Shown: positions 38,596-47,000 of the stretch, one piece after another
Numbering within the stretch: the stretch's first letter is position 1
Layout of the letters: each line of letters begins with the position of its first letter
Assembly: GCA_910575275.1 (NCBI GenBank)
Contig: CAJTEE010000001.1
Span: 434,001-498,000 of the forward strand
DNA: 64,000 bases
Direction: 5' to 3'
Source: Lachnospiraceae bacterium
GTDB lineage: Bacteria > Bacillota > Clostridia > Lachnospirales > Lachnospiraceae
Notes under the pieces: model-generated
Database searches by the model: none
What the model was told of the DNA's origin: nothing
What the model saw: the letters and a program-made list of their open reading frames with translations, nothing else
Position numbers and translations under genes: made by a program

Positions 38596-38720
38596 AACGA
38601 GTCTCTTTCCCGTTTCGGTCGGAATGCTTTTTGGGGGGTACGCAGATGCAAAATGGCGGCGCGGCGGGCCCGCACCGGGTATTTTGTACTTTAAGCGCTG
38701 CCAGCCAGTCTTCAAGGGGC

Positions 38721-39632
38721 TCAGGCGTGATCCGCCTCGTCCTCCACCACGACCGAGACCCCGTCCTCCTGCGACAGCCTCTCCCGACACAGCTTTAAAA
38801 GCTGCTCCTGATACGGAGAGGCGTTTTGTACCCGGTACAGGTAGTAGAGAGTCCGGCTGGGCGGATCTATATCCAGCTCGTGGACCGACACCGGCGCATT
38901 CTTTAAGATGCTGCGCGCGATTGACACTGGAAGGAACGCCCAGTTGTCGCCGTGCTGCGTAAAATACTGCAAAAATCCCATCTCATCCAGATAGATCCTG
39001 GGAATCGCCGAGCTCCCGAAAAAATATTTATGCCATGCCTCAAACTGCCTGTCCCACTGCGTCCGGATCTCCTGTCTGGGGTCCAGCTCACTGACCTTTA
39101 ATTTCTTCGGCAGATTCAGATCCTTCCCGACTACCAGGCACAGCTTCTCCCGAAACAAAATATTGGTCTTTACCTGCGAGGAATACATGGGATCCGTGAT
39201 AAAGGCGATGTCCGCACTCTTGTCGCTCACGTTGGAGTACGCCTCGCTTGAATGAAGCGTGGTTACATGCAAGCTGCATTCCGGATGCTCCCTCATGAAG
39301 GTCTGGAATACCGTGGGCAGCAAAAAAGCCAGAAGGCTCCCCACGCTTGCCACATACAGGCTCCTCTCATTCCCCAGAAGGGCTTCCTCCTGCATTTCGT
39401 TCCAGAGTGCCTGGAAGCGATGGGCCAGGCCGATGAACGCCCGCCCCTGCCTTGTGAGCTCTACATGGCGGACCCCCTTGCTTCTCACAAAAAGGCTATA
39501 TCCCAATTCCTCTTCCAACGCCCGGATCCTGCGTCCTAATGCCGGCTGTGTAATATACAGCTTCTCCGCTGCCGCCGAAAAGCTCCCGTACTGTACAATA
39601 TGCAGAAACGCCTCGATCTCCGGAAATGTCAT
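38721..39632 (-). CDS. LysR-family transcriptional regulator
   Basis: The 303-residue protein has an N-terminal winged helix (MTFPEIEAFLHIVQYGSFSA, then AAEKLYITQPALGRRIRALE) and an effector domain from about residue 90. LysR regulators usually control a divergently transcribed gene. Here that side carries a dyad (39655-39670), a good outward promoter (39690-39718) and a gene cut to 17 codons. The regulator therefore seems intact while its natural target has been lost. The effector cannot be deduced. Confidence 0.92.
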   Translation of the reverse strand: MTFPEIEAFLHIVQYGSFSAAAEKLYITQPALGRRIRALEEELGYSLFVRSKGVRHVELTRQGRAFIGLAHRFQALWNEMQEEALLGNERSLYVASVGSLLAFLLPTVFQTFMREHPECSLHVTTLHSSEAYSNVSDKSADIAFITDPMYSSQVKTNILFREKLCLVVGKDLNLPKKLKVSELDPRQEIRTQWDRQFEAWHKYFFGSSAIPRIYLDEMGFLQYFTQHGDNWAFLPVSIARSILKNAPVSVHELDIDPPSRTLYYLYRVQNASPYQEQLLKLCRERLSQEDGVSVVVEDEADHA

Positions 39633-39654
39633 CGTTTATTCCCTCTAAAATATT

Positions 39655-39718
39655 AATGTTTATTAACATTATATCAAATAAATAATCATTTTACAATCAT
39701 ATTCTTTTGTGTTATAGT
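39655..39718 (+). promoter_or_regulatory. LysR operator dyad and divergent promoter
   Basis: AATGTT-tatt-AACATT (39655-39670) is a perfect palindrome between the LysR gene and the outward promoter. The promoter is -35 TTTACA (39690-39695), 17-bp spacer, -10 TATAGT (39713-39718). The arrangement fits a LysR-controlled promoter. Confidence 0.65.
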
Positions 39719-39775
39719 CTACTCATAAGAAATAAGGAAACAAACAGCCCGGTAAAAATAAAGGAGGAGCGTATT

Positions 39776-39829
39776 ATGATCGAGACATCGTTAAAGGATC
39801 TGTGGGAGAACTGTGAGCCGATTGACTAA
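39776..39829 (+). pseudogene. 17-codon stub of the former LysR target gene
   Basis: A GGAGGAG ribosome site is followed by ATG and MIETSLKDLWENCEPID, then TAA. The following bases stay open in that frame (VKDCQAGQMSVPRKSS) before another stop, and a terminator starts at 39894. The strong promoter, ribosome site and terminator around so short a frame suggest a gene reduced to its ends. I do not recognise the parent gene. Confidence 0.5.
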
Positions 39830-39893
39830 GTCAAAGACTGCCAAGCCGGGCAGATGTCTGTCCCGCGAAAGAGCAGCAAACCATTAGAGCGAT

Positions 39894-39945
39894 AGCAGCA
39901 CCGGAGGGGGCAGGTCCCCTTTCCGGTGCTGCTTCCTTTCTTTTA
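39894..39945 (+). terminator. Rho-independent terminator of the stub transcription unit
   Basis: AGCAGCACCGG pairs with CCGGTGCTGCT with an inner GGG/CCC pairing, followed by TCCTTTCTTTTATT. The stem may also slow transcription from ogt on the other strand, but that side lacks a T-tract. The 313 bp between the LysR gene and ogt hold only this operator, promoter, stub and terminator. Confidence 0.85.
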
Positions 39946-40485
39946 TTAAAGTGCCGTTCCTTTTTTCGGCACAAAGAAACGGCCCGTATCCACACCTTCG
40001 AGAGCAAGCAGTTTGATTTTCTTTTCCAGCCCTCCTGCATACCCGGTCAGGCTGCCGTTTGTGCCGACGACACGATGGCAGGGGATCAGGATGGAGATCG
40101 GATTGTGGCCCACCGCACCTCCCACTGCCTGGCCGGACATGCTCTCCCGCCCAAGCTTTGCGGCGAGCTTTTTCGCAAGGCTTCCATAGGTGGTGACTTC
40201 CCCGTATGGAATCTCGCATAAAAGCTTCCAGACCTCCTGGCGGAATGCCCCGCCGACCGGAGCCAGAGGGATTTCCGTTACGGGCGGCTTTTTGCCAGCA
40301 AAATAGCGCTCCAGCCAATCCTTTGCCTGCGCAAAAATCGGCAAATTGTCGTCTCGTGTCACCGCTTCCGGGATGCCTGCGCCAAAATATTTCTGTCCTT
40401 CTATCCATATGCCCACTAGATTTTTCCCGTCGCTGCCAAGCGTAAGTTTTCCCACTGGTGATGCGTATTCCGTCACATAGCACAT
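39946..40485 (-). CDS. ogt: Methylated-DNA--protein-cysteine methyltransferase
   Basis: Ogt repairs O6-methylguanine and O4-methylthymine by moving the methyl group irreversibly to its own cysteine. The 179-residue protein has the active-site motif ILIPCHRVVGTNGSLTGYAG. The helix-turn-helix with the Arg finger is in YGEVTTYGSLAKKLAAKLGR. It is of standard length. The gene lies alone; the stem of the facing terminator begins right after the stop. Identity as Ogt rather than Ada is clear because no Ada N-terminal domain is present. Confidence 0.95.
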   Translation of the reverse strand: MCYVTEYASPVGKLTLGSDGKNLVGIWIEGQKYFGAGIPEAVTRDDNLPIFAQAKDWLERYFAGKKPPVTEIPLAPVGGAFRQEVWKLLCEIPYGEVTTYGSLAKKLAAKLGRESMSGQAVGGAVGHNPISILIPCHRVVGTNGSLTGYAGGLEKKIKLLALEGVDTGRFFVPKKGTAL

Positions 40486-40507
40486 ACATACTCCTGTTCT
40501 TTCTCAA

Positions 40508-40542
40508 AAGGCCCCCGGCAGAATGTTCCTGCCGAGGGCCTT
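40508..40542 (-). terminator. Rho-independent terminator of the butyrate operon
   Basis: On the minus strand AAGGCCCtCGGCAG pairs with CTGCCGgGGGCCTT around a 7-nt loop, followed by TTGAG. It lies 24 bp after the etfA stop. Confidence 0.88.
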
Positions 40543-40565
40543 ATACTCTTTAAAAGTCTCTCTTT

Positions 40566-41615
40566 TTACTTCGTAGCCGCAGCCTTTGCCTCTTTAATCT
40601 TCTGCGTCAGAACCGGAACGATCTTGTTCAGATCGCCGACAACACCGTAGTCTGCCACATCAAAGATCGGAGCGGACTCATCCTTGTTGATCGCAATGAT
40701 GATGTCAGCTTCTTCCATACCGGCAACGTGCTGGATCGCGCCGGAGATACCAATTGCAAAGTACACATGCGGACGAACGGTCTTACCGGTCTGTCCGACC
40801 TGCAGATCCTTCGGCTTCCAGCCGGCATCAACCACTGCACGAGAGCAGCTCACGGTACCGCCGATTGCCTCTGCCAGCTCCTCGAGGATCTTGAAGTTCT
40901 CCGGGCTTCCGACTCCACGGCCGCCGGAAACAAGGATCTTCGCATCCATGATATCGGCAACGTTGGAAACGGCCTTGACGATCTCCACGATCTCCACATA
41001 CTTGTCGTTCGGCGTAAATCCGGGATTGAACTCCTCGACCTCAGCCTTTCTGCCTGCCTCCTTCGGAAGCTTCTGCATAACGCCAGGACGAACGGTCGCC
41101 ATCTGCGGACGGAACTCCGGGCAGGCGATCGTTGCGATCGTGTTGCCGCCGAATGCCGGACGGGTCATCAAAAGCTGATTGTGCTTCTGCTCCTTGCCGG
41201 CAGTCTCGACCAACGGGAAATCACCGATGTCAAGCTGCGTACAGTCAGCGGTCAGACCGGTATGGACTCTCGCGCAGACACGCGGGCCAAGGTCACGGCC
41301 GATCGCGGTCGCACCGATTAAGAATACGTCCGGTTTATACTTCTCGATTACGGAAGCAAGCGCATGTGTATACGGCTCTGTTCTGTACTCCTTTAACTCC
41401 GGATCATCAACAACGATGACCTTATCTGCGCCGTACTCGCCAAGCTCGTCTGCAAGGCCCTTCACGCCGGAGCCGATCAAAACTGCTGTTACGGTAGTCC
41501 CTAAATCTTTTGCTAAGTCTTTGCCTTTTCCGATCAGTTCGAAAGCGATGCTGCTGATCTGATTGTCAACCTGCTGCGCAAAGACATATACACCCTTATA
41601 TTCTGCTAAGCTCAT
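40566..41615 (-). CDS. etfA: Electron transfer flavoprotein alpha subunit
   Basis: EtfA pairs with EtfB and binds FAD. With butyryl-CoA dehydrogenase it bifurcates electrons from NADH to crotonyl-CoA and ferredoxin. The protein of about 349 residues has [20 protein letters not shown], the FAD-domain motifs SGGRGVGSPENF and VGQTGKTVRPHVYFAIGISG, and the final IAINKDESAPIFDVADYG. GTG at 41618 and ATG at 41615 are adjacent; the ATG is preferred. It is the last gene of the operon, 31 bp after etfB. Two decayed EtfA copies (18920-19171 and 49062-50079) lie elsewhere in the window. Confidence 0.96.
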   Translation of the reverse strand: MSLAEYKGVYVFAQQVDNQISSIAFELIGKGKDLAKDLGTTVTAVLIGSGVKGLADELGEYGADKVIVVDDPELKEYRTEPYTHALASVIEKYKPDVFLIGATAIGRDLGPRVCARVHTGLTADCTQLDIGDFPLVETAGKEQKHNQLLMTRPAFGGNTIATIACPEFRPQMATVRPGVMQKLPKEAGRKAEVEEFNPGFTPNDKYVEIVEIVKAVSNVADIMDAKILVSGGRGVGSPENFKILEELAEAIGGTVSCSRAVVDAGWKPKDLQVGQTGKTVRPHVYFAIGISGAIQHVAGMEEADIIIAINKDESAPIFDVADYGVVGDLNKIVPVLTQKIKEAKAAATK

Positions 41616-41645
41616 CACTATTCACCACACTTTTCTATATTTTTA

Positions 41646-42428
41646 TTAAAGTACATGTTTCTCTGTAAGTTTGCCGACAATGTATTCCACGGAAGCTGTC
41701 GGATCCAGAGCAACCTTCTCGCCTGCGCCCTTTCTTACCTTATCGGATGCCTTTGCGATCTGCGTCGGGGATCCCTTAAGGCCTAAGTTGGAATCCAGAA
41801 CATCCTTTAAGTCGTTTCTACCCCATACGGTAACTTCCTTCTGGTATGCATCGAAGATCCCGCCCGGAGTCATGTAACGCGGCTCGTTTAATTCGGAAAG
41901 TGCTGTAATTAAGCACGGCATTTTTGCTTTGAGGATGTGGTATCTGTCGTCATACTGACGCTGAACGATGACGGAGTCACCCTCGATCTTGATGTCCTGC
42001 GCATAGCTGATAACCGGGATTCCGAGATGCTCGGAGATCTGCGGTCCAACCTGTGCAGTATCACCGTCGATTGCCTGACGGCCGGTGATGATCAGGTCAT
42101 AATCCAGATTGCGCAGCGCGCCCGCGATCGTCTGGGAGGTAGCCCAGGTATCTGCGCCGCCTAAGACACGGTCGGTAACAAGGATTCCCTTGTCTGCACC
42201 CATTGCCATTGCCTCGCGGAGAACCTCCTCCGCCTTCGGAAGGCCCATCGTAACGACAGTAACCTCAGCACCATACTGATCTTTTAAACGCAGGGCTGCC
42301 TCCAGACCTGCCTTGTCATCTGGGTTCATGATCGTGAGCATTGCCGCTCTGTCGAGTGTTCCATCCGGTTTAAACTTTACGCCGCCCTTGGTATCCGGCA
42401 CCTGTTTAATGCAAACAACTACTTTCAC
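41646..42428 (-). CDS. etfB: Electron transfer flavoprotein beta subunit
   Basis: EtfB carries the second flavin (or AMP) and, in bifurcating systems, the NADH-facing FAD. The 260-residue product begins MKVVVCIKQVPDTKGGVKF and contains DLIITGRQAIDGDTAQVGPQ and the recognition-loop-like region LGIPVISYAQDIKIEGD. Translation starts at GTG 42428, with AGGAG 9 nt upstream. It lies between bcd and etfA, the standard place in the clostridial bcs operon. A bifurcating role is inferred from the operon, not proven by sequence alone. Confidence 0.96.
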   Translation of the reverse strand: MKVVVCIKQVPDTKGGVKFKPDGTLDRAAMLTIMNPDDKAGLEAALRLKDQYGAEVTVVTMGLPKAEEVLREAMAMGADKGILVTDRVLGGADTWATSQTIAGALRNLDYDLIITGRQAIDGDTAQVGPQISEHLGIPVISYAQDIKIEGDSVIVQRQYDDRYHILKAKMPCLITALSELNEPRYMTPGGIFDAYQKEVTVWGRNDLKDVLDSNLGLKGSPTQIAKASDKVRKGAGEKVALDPTASVEYIVGKLTEKHVL

Positions 42429-42478
42429 TGTATTTCACTCCTTATTTTTGTTTTCTTTGTCCTGGTGTCCGGATCCTG

Positions 42479-43630
42479 TTATTTTAACAGAGAGCCGGAG
42501 ATAACCATTCTCTGAACCTCACTGGTACCCTCGTAGATTTCCGTAATCTTCGCATCGCGCATCATACGCTCTACGTCGTACTCTCTGATGTAACCGTAAC
42601 CACCATGGAGCTGAACGGCCTTGGTTGTAACTTCCATCGCAACCTCTGCCGCATACAGTTTTGCCATAGCTGCCTCTACGCTGTAGGACTTCTGCGTCTT
42701 CTTCGCCATTGCCGCGCGGTATACCATGTACTGAGCCGCCTGTACCTTCGTAGCCATATCGGCAAGCTGGAACTGCGTGTTCTGGAACTGTCCGATCGAA
42801 CGGCCGAACTGCTTTCTCTCTTTTACGTACTCAACTGTTCTCTCTAATGCGCCCTCTGCAAGGCCAAGAGCCTGTGCGGCGATTCCGATACGGCCGCCGT
42901 CAAGCGTATGCATGGCGATCTTGAAGCCCTCGCCCTGCTTGCCAAGGATATTCTCCTTCGGAATCCGGCAGTCTGTGAAGATGAGCTCATATGTAGAGGA
43001 GCCGCGGATACCCATCTTGTTCTCCTTGGTTCCGAAGCCAAAGCCCGGTGTGCCCTTCTCTACGAGGAATGCGGTAATCTCTTTCTGCTTTCTGCCGCGT
43101 TTCTCAATGACACCGGTGACGGCGATCACAACATACACGTCTGCTTCCTTACCGTTGGTGATGAAGATCTTGGATCCGTTTAAAACCCACTCGTCGCCAT
43201 CCAGGACAGCCTTCGTCTGCTGGCCCTGTGCATCGGTACCTGCGCCCGGCTCGGTTAAGCCGAATGCGCCTAACTTCTCGCCCTTTGCAAGCGGAATCAG
43301 GTATTTCTGCTTCTGCTCCTCTGTACCGTAGGTCAGGATCGGATCGCAGCAAAGAGAGGTATGTGCGGAGACGATAACGCCTGTGGTTCCGCATACTTTG
43401 GACAGCTCCTCTACGCACATTGCATAGCAAAGCGGATCACAGCCCTGTCCGCCGTACTCCTTCGGAATCGGGATTCCCATGAAACCGTTTTTCGCCATTT
43501 TTTCAACGGTTGCTCTCGGGAAAATCTCGGTCTCGTCCACCTCTTGAGCAAGAGGTTTCACTTCCTTCTCAGCGAAATCATGGAATAATGTTCTCGCCAT
43601 CTCATGCTCTTTACTTAATGTAAAATCCAT
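42479..43630 (-). CDS. bcd: Butyryl-CoA dehydrogenase
   Basis: Bcd reduces crotonyl-CoA to butyryl-CoA. The 383-residue acyl-CoA dehydrogenase has MDFTLSKEHEMARTLFHDFA, the FAD-binding FGLTEPGAGTDAQGQQT and the C-terminal REYDVERMMRDAKITEIYEG, in which the Glu of YEG is the catalytic base of the short-chain group. GGAGG lies 10 nt before the ATG. It is followed by etfB (50 bp) and preceded by a 138-bp gap with a strong hairpin after hbd. This is the step where energy is conserved through EtfAB. Confidence 0.97.
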   Translation of the reverse strand: MDFTLSKEHEMARTLFHDFAEKEVKPLAQEVDETEIFPRATVEKMAKNGFMGIPIPKEYGGQGCDPLCYAMCVEELSKVCGTTGVIVSAHTSLCCDPILTYGTEEQKQKYLIPLAKGEKLGAFGLTEPGAGTDAQGQQTKAVLDGDEWVLNGSKIFITNGKEADVYVVIAVTGVIEKRGRKQKEITAFLVEKGTPGFGFGTKENKMGIRGSSTYELIFTDCRIPKENILGKQGEGFKIAMHTLDGGRIGIAAQALGLAEGALERTVEYVKERKQFGRSIGQFQNTQFQLADMATKVQAAQYMVYRAAMAKKTQKSYSVEAAMAKLYAAEVAMEVTTKAVQLHGGYGYIREYDVERMMRDAKITEIYEGTSEVQRMVISGSLLK

Positions 43631-43717
43631 GTGTTTAGTTCCTCCTTGTGAATTGTTTCATATATAACATGGGCAAATGTGGATGCTCCATTTCCCCTAT
43701 GCCCCTGACATGGATGC

Positions 43718-43760
43718 GCAGTGCGCAGACGGTCCTTCGGCCGCCTGATCTGCGCACTGC
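43718..43760 (-). repeat. Intercistronic hairpin between hbd and bcd
   Basis: GCAGTGCGCAGA (43718-43729) and TCTGCGCACTGC (43749-43760) form a perfect 12-bp stem. The 19-nt loop can pair further (CGG/CCG). No T-tract follows on the minus strand, so it is better explained as an mRNA-processing or stability element inside the operon than as a full terminator. Confidence 0.75.
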
Positions 43761-43769
43761 CTGTATGTT

Positions 43770-44609
43770 TTATTTGGAATAATCGTAGAAGCCCTTGCCT
43801 GTCTTCTGTCCGAGAAGTCCGCCGCGGACCATCTTCTTAAGAAGCGGATTCGCACGGTACTTCGGATCTCCGGTTTCCGTGAGCAGAACGTCCATGATCG
43901 CCAGGACGATGTCCAGGCCGATCAGATCGCCGAGCGCCAACGGTCCCATCGGATGGTTCGCACCGAGCTTCATAGCCGTATCAATGCCCTCAACGGAGGC
44001 AACACCGTCCGCGTAGATGCCGATCGCCTCATTGATCATCGGAATCAGGATGCGGTTGACGACAAAGCCTGCGGCCTCCTCAACCTGAACCGGAGTCTTT
44101 CCGATTTCCTCGGAGATCTTCTTAACGGTCTCCACATCCTCCGGCTTCGTATTCAGTCCGGCAATGACCTCGACTAACTTCATGACAGGCGCCGGATTGA
44201 AGAAATGCATGCCGATTACGTGACGCTCCACCGCGGAGCCGATCTCTGTAATGGAAAGGGAGGATGTATTCGTCGCAAAAATACAGCTCGGCTTGCAGAT
44301 TGCCTCCAGCTCTTTAAAGGTCTGCTTTTTGATCTCCATGTTCTCGATGGCCGCCTCGACAATCAGATCGCAGTCACCGCAGATGTCCTTTACACCGGTC
44401 GTAATCTTGGAAAGGATCTTATCCGCATCTTCCTGTGCCATCTTGCCTCTGGCAATCCTCTTTTCAAAGCCCTTGGCGATCTTATTTTTTCCATTTGCCG
44501 CGAATGTCTCGTTGATGTCGCAGAGCATGACCTCATACCCTTCTGTCTGCGCAAACGCCTGTGCGATTCCAGAACCCATGGTTCCGGCACCGATAATACC
44601 AACCTTCAT
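43770..44609 (-). CDS. hbd: 3-Hydroxybutyryl-CoA dehydrogenase
   Basis: Hbd reduces acetoacetyl-CoA to (S)-3-hydroxybutyryl-CoA with NAD(P)H. The protein has the N-terminal Rossmann motif [20 protein letters not shown], the [20 protein letters not shown] region with the catalytic His in [17 protein letters not shown], and the C-terminal [18 protein letters not shown]. The ATG at 44609 is chosen because GGAGG is 9 nt upstream; two earlier in-frame starts are too close to or ahead of that site. It is the third gene of the operon, 21 bp after crt. Confidence 0.97.
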   Translation of the reverse strand: MKVGIIGAGTMGSGIAQAFAQTEGYEVMLCDINETFAANGKNKIAKGFEKRIARGKMAQEDADKILSKITTGVKDICGDCDLIVEAAIENMEIKKQTFKELEAICKPSCIFATNTSSLSITEIGSAVERHVIGMHFFNPAPVMKLVEVIAGLNTKPEDVETVKKISEEIGKTPVQVEEAAGFVVNRILIPMINEAIGIYADGVASVEGIDTAMKLGANHPMGPLALGDLIGLDIVLAIMDVLLTETGDPKYRANPLLKKMVRGGLLGQKTGKGFYDYSK

Positions 44610-44630
44610 GGTCATATGCCTCCTCATTGT

Positions 44631-45407
44631 TTATCGATTCTTGAATTCCTCAACCTTGCGTTTTTCAAGGAATGCTGCCATTCCTTCCTTCTGGTCCTCG
44701 GTCTCGAAGCAGTCGCCGAACCACTTCTCCTCAACCTCGGCTGCATGGCCCATATCGGCAAGATACCCTTCCGTGATCGCCTTCTTACAGTTTCTCACTG
44801 CGATCGGGGCGTTGGAAGCGATCTTTACCGCCAGCTTCATGGCCGCGGGCAGAAGCTCCTCCTGCGTATGAACCGCATTTACCAGACCGATGCGGTACGC
44901 TTCATCCGCCTTTATGTTCTTTGCCGAGTAGATCATTTCCTTTGCCTTTCCGGTCCCGATCAGGCGCACCAGACGTTGCGTCCCGCCAAAGCCGGGCGTA
45001 ATTCCGAGTCCCACCTCCGGCTGTCCGAAAACGGCATTATCGGAGCAAATGCGGATGTCACAGCTCATCGCAAGCTCATTGCCGCCGCCGAGTGCAAAGC
45101 CGTTGACTGCAGCGATCGTGGGGATCGGAAGGGACTCTAGCTTCAGGAAAATATCGTTGCCGTATTTGCCGAACGCCTCTCCTTCCGCCTTTGTCATCGT
45201 ACTCATCGCGCCGATATCCGCGCCGGCCACGAATGATTTCTCTCCTGCCCCGGTCAAAACCACGGCTCTTGTTTTCTCCGGATCGATTCCGTCGATCACA
45301 GCCTCAAGATCCGCAAGCACTTCCTTGTTTAACGCGTTTAACGCCTTCGGGCGGTCGATCGTGATCACGCCGACATAGCCGTTTTGCTCATATTTTACAA
45401 AGCCCAT
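44631..45407 (-). CDS. crt: Crotonase (short-chain enoyl-CoA hydratase)
   Basis: Crt removes water from 3-hydroxybutyryl-CoA to give crotonyl-CoA. The 258-residue product has the oxyanion-hole motifs KSFVAGADIGAM and ALGGGNELAMSCDIRICSD. The catalytic Glu pair lies around QPEVGLGITPGFGGTQRL. GGAGG lies 8 nt before the ATG. It sits 16 bp after thl and 21 bp before hbd in the classic butyrate order. Sequence and context together make a different enoyl-CoA hydratase unlikely. Confidence 0.97.
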   Translation of the reverse strand: MGFVKYEQNGYVGVITIDRPKALNALNKEVLADLEAVIDGIDPEKTRAVVLTGAGEKSFVAGADIGAMSTMTKAEGEAFGKYGNDIFLKLESLPIPTIAAVNGFALGGGNELAMSCDIRICSDNAVFGQPEVGLGITPGFGGTQRLVRLIGTGKAKEMIYSAKNIKADEAYRIGLVNAVHTQEELLPAAMKLAVKIASNAPIAVRNCKKAITEGYLADMGHAAEVEEKWFGDCFETEDQKEGMAAFLEKRKVEEFKNR

Positions 45408-45423
45408 GCTGGTCGCCTCCTGA

Positions 45424-46608
45424 TTAATCTCTCTTTACGATGGTCGCGCAGCCCATGCCGCCGCCAATGCAAAGCGTGGCCAGACCGGTCTTGGCATCCT
45501 TTTTCTGCATCTCATGAAGCAGCGTCACCAGGATACGGCATCCGGAAGCCCCAACCGGATGGCCCAGAGCGATCGCGCCGCCGTTCGGGTTCAGCTTGGA
45601 AAGATCAAAGCCCAGATCCTTTCCTACCGCTACGGACTGCGCCGCAAACGCCTCGTTGGCCTCGATCAGATCGAAGTCTCCGATGCTCATATTGGCCTTT
45701 GCCATCGCCTTCTTCGTCGCCGCAACCGGGCCGATGCCCATGATGCGCGGCTCAACGCCTGCCAGCGCGCCTGCCACCCAGGTCGCCATCGGCTTCACAC
45801 CGAGCTCTTTTGCTTTTTCCTCGCTCATGACGACGATCGCTGCAGCGCCGTCGTTGATGCCGGAGGAGTTGCCGGCCGTGACAAGGCCGCCATCCTTCTT
45901 GAATGCCGGTTTCAGCTTCGCAAGCGTCTCAACCGTCGTTCCGGCTCTCGGGCCCTCGTCGGTATCCACGATCACACTGCCCTTTTTCTGCTTTACTTCT
46001 ACAGGAACGATCTCATCCTTAAAAGCACCATTCTTCTGAGCCGCCTCTGCCTTCTGCTGGCTGTCCGCGGCGAATTTATCCAATTCTTCCCTTGTCAGGC
46101 CCCACTGCTCACAGATATTTTCTGCCGTGATTCCCATATGATAATTGTTGAATGCATCCCATAATGCATCGTTTACCATCGTGTCCACCAATGTTGCGTT
46201 GCCCATCCGATAGCCATAACGGCCCTTCATCATGGCATACGGCGCCAAGGACATATTCTCCATGCCGCCTGCGACGACAATATCCGCGTCTCCTGCCTCG
46301 ATCATCTGCGCAGCCATATTGACACACTGTAATCCGGAACCGCATACGACGTTGATCGTGACGGCCGGCACCTCAATCGGAAGTCCTGCTTTAATGGAAG
46401 CCTGGCGAGCCACGTTCTGACCCTGGCCAGCCTGGATTACGCATCCCATATAGACCTGATCAACCTGCTCCGGAGCGACGCCTGCCCGATTCAGAGCCTC
46501 TTTAATTACGATCGCTCCCAGTTCCGGAGCAGGAACGGTGCTTAAAGCGCCGCCCATCGTCCCGATTGCGGTGCGGCATGCGCCGGCCAGTACAATTTTC
46601 TTTGCCAT
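45424..46608 (-). CDS. thlA: Acetyl-CoA acetyltransferase (thiolase)
   Basis: Thiolase condenses two acetyl-CoA to acetoacetyl-CoA, the entry step of butyrate synthesis. The 394-residue protein has the acyl-accepting Cys in [18 protein letters not shown], the His motif [20 protein letters not shown] and the C-terminal Cys in [12 protein letters not shown]. The ATG at 46608 has GAGGAGG 8 nt upstream. An in-frame upstream extension to 46698 runs through the promoter and is rejected. It is the first gene of the thl-crt-hbd-bcd-etfB-etfA operon. Confidence 0.97.
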   Translation of the reverse strand: MAKKIVLAGACRTAIGTMGGALSTVPAPELGAIVIKEALNRAGVAPEQVDQVYMGCVIQAGQGQNVARQASIKAGLPIEVPAVTINVVCGSGLQCVNMAAQMIEAGDADIVVAGGMENMSLAPYAMMKGRYGYRMGNATLVDTMVNDALWDAFNNYHMGITAENICEQWGLTREELDKFAADSQQKAEAAQKNGAFKDEIVPVEVKQKKGSVIVDTDEGPRAGTTVETLAKLKPAFKKDGGLVTAGNSSGINDGAAAIVVMSEEKAKELGVKPMATWVAGALAGVEPRIMGIGPVAATKKAMAKANMSIGDFDLIEANEAFAAQSVAVGKDLGFDLSKLNPNGGAIALGHPVGASGCRILVTLLHEMQKKDAKTGLATLCIGGGMGCATIVKRD

Positions 46609-46669
46609 GTGTTTTTCCTCCTCATTGATCGCAGTTGCCTGAAACTGTAACCTGCTTTTTATATGTTTA

Positions 46670-46698
46670 ATCATAACACCAATCCATTTTCCTGTCAA
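46670..46698 (-). promoter_or_regulatory. Promoter of the butyrate operon
   Basis: Minus strand: -35 TTGACA (46693-46698), 17-bp spacer, -10 TATGAT (46670-46675), near consensus. The leader before thlA is about 55 nt. The 390-bp gap between thlA and the pct remnant otherwise holds only the MITE-like element at 46849. Confidence 0.87.
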
Positions 46699-46848
46699 AT
46701 AATTATCAAAGGTTTTTTATGTATTTTTTCTAAATCAAAAAGGAATTTTCATTTCTAATTGCGGCATACTGTTTCGATTCATGTAGAATTTTTTCCCTGT
46801 TTTTTGTCTATTATTGCCAAAGGAGAATTATTTGCTTCTGCGTCTCTA

Positions 46849-46931
46849 GGGCGTGTCTGAAAATTCATTCGGGCCAAATCTCCCGCAAACTGTGATGCAC
46901 ATCTGACGGAAAACAATCTTCAGGCACGCTC
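46849..46931. mobile_element. MITE-like element flanked by TA dinucleotides
   Basis: The 83-bp stretch has terminal inverted repeats GGGCGTGTCTGAAAATT (46849-46865) and AATCTTCAGGCACGCTC (46915-46931), complementary at 14 of 17 positions. TA occurs on both sides (46847-46848 and 46932-46933). That pattern fits a non-autonomous IS630/Tc1-mariner-type element, which inserts at TA. No coding capacity is present. Confidence 0.65.
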
Positions 46932-47000
46932 TAAATCCAGGTTGTGCGGCAGCTCATCGGTTCCACGATTCATCAGCTACGATTTTACAGGAGGACGAAC

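Noticed and set aside
46609-46698. Thiolase N-terminal extension of 30 residues
   Set aside because: It overlaps the operon promoter; ATG 46608 has GAGGAGG 8 nt upstream.
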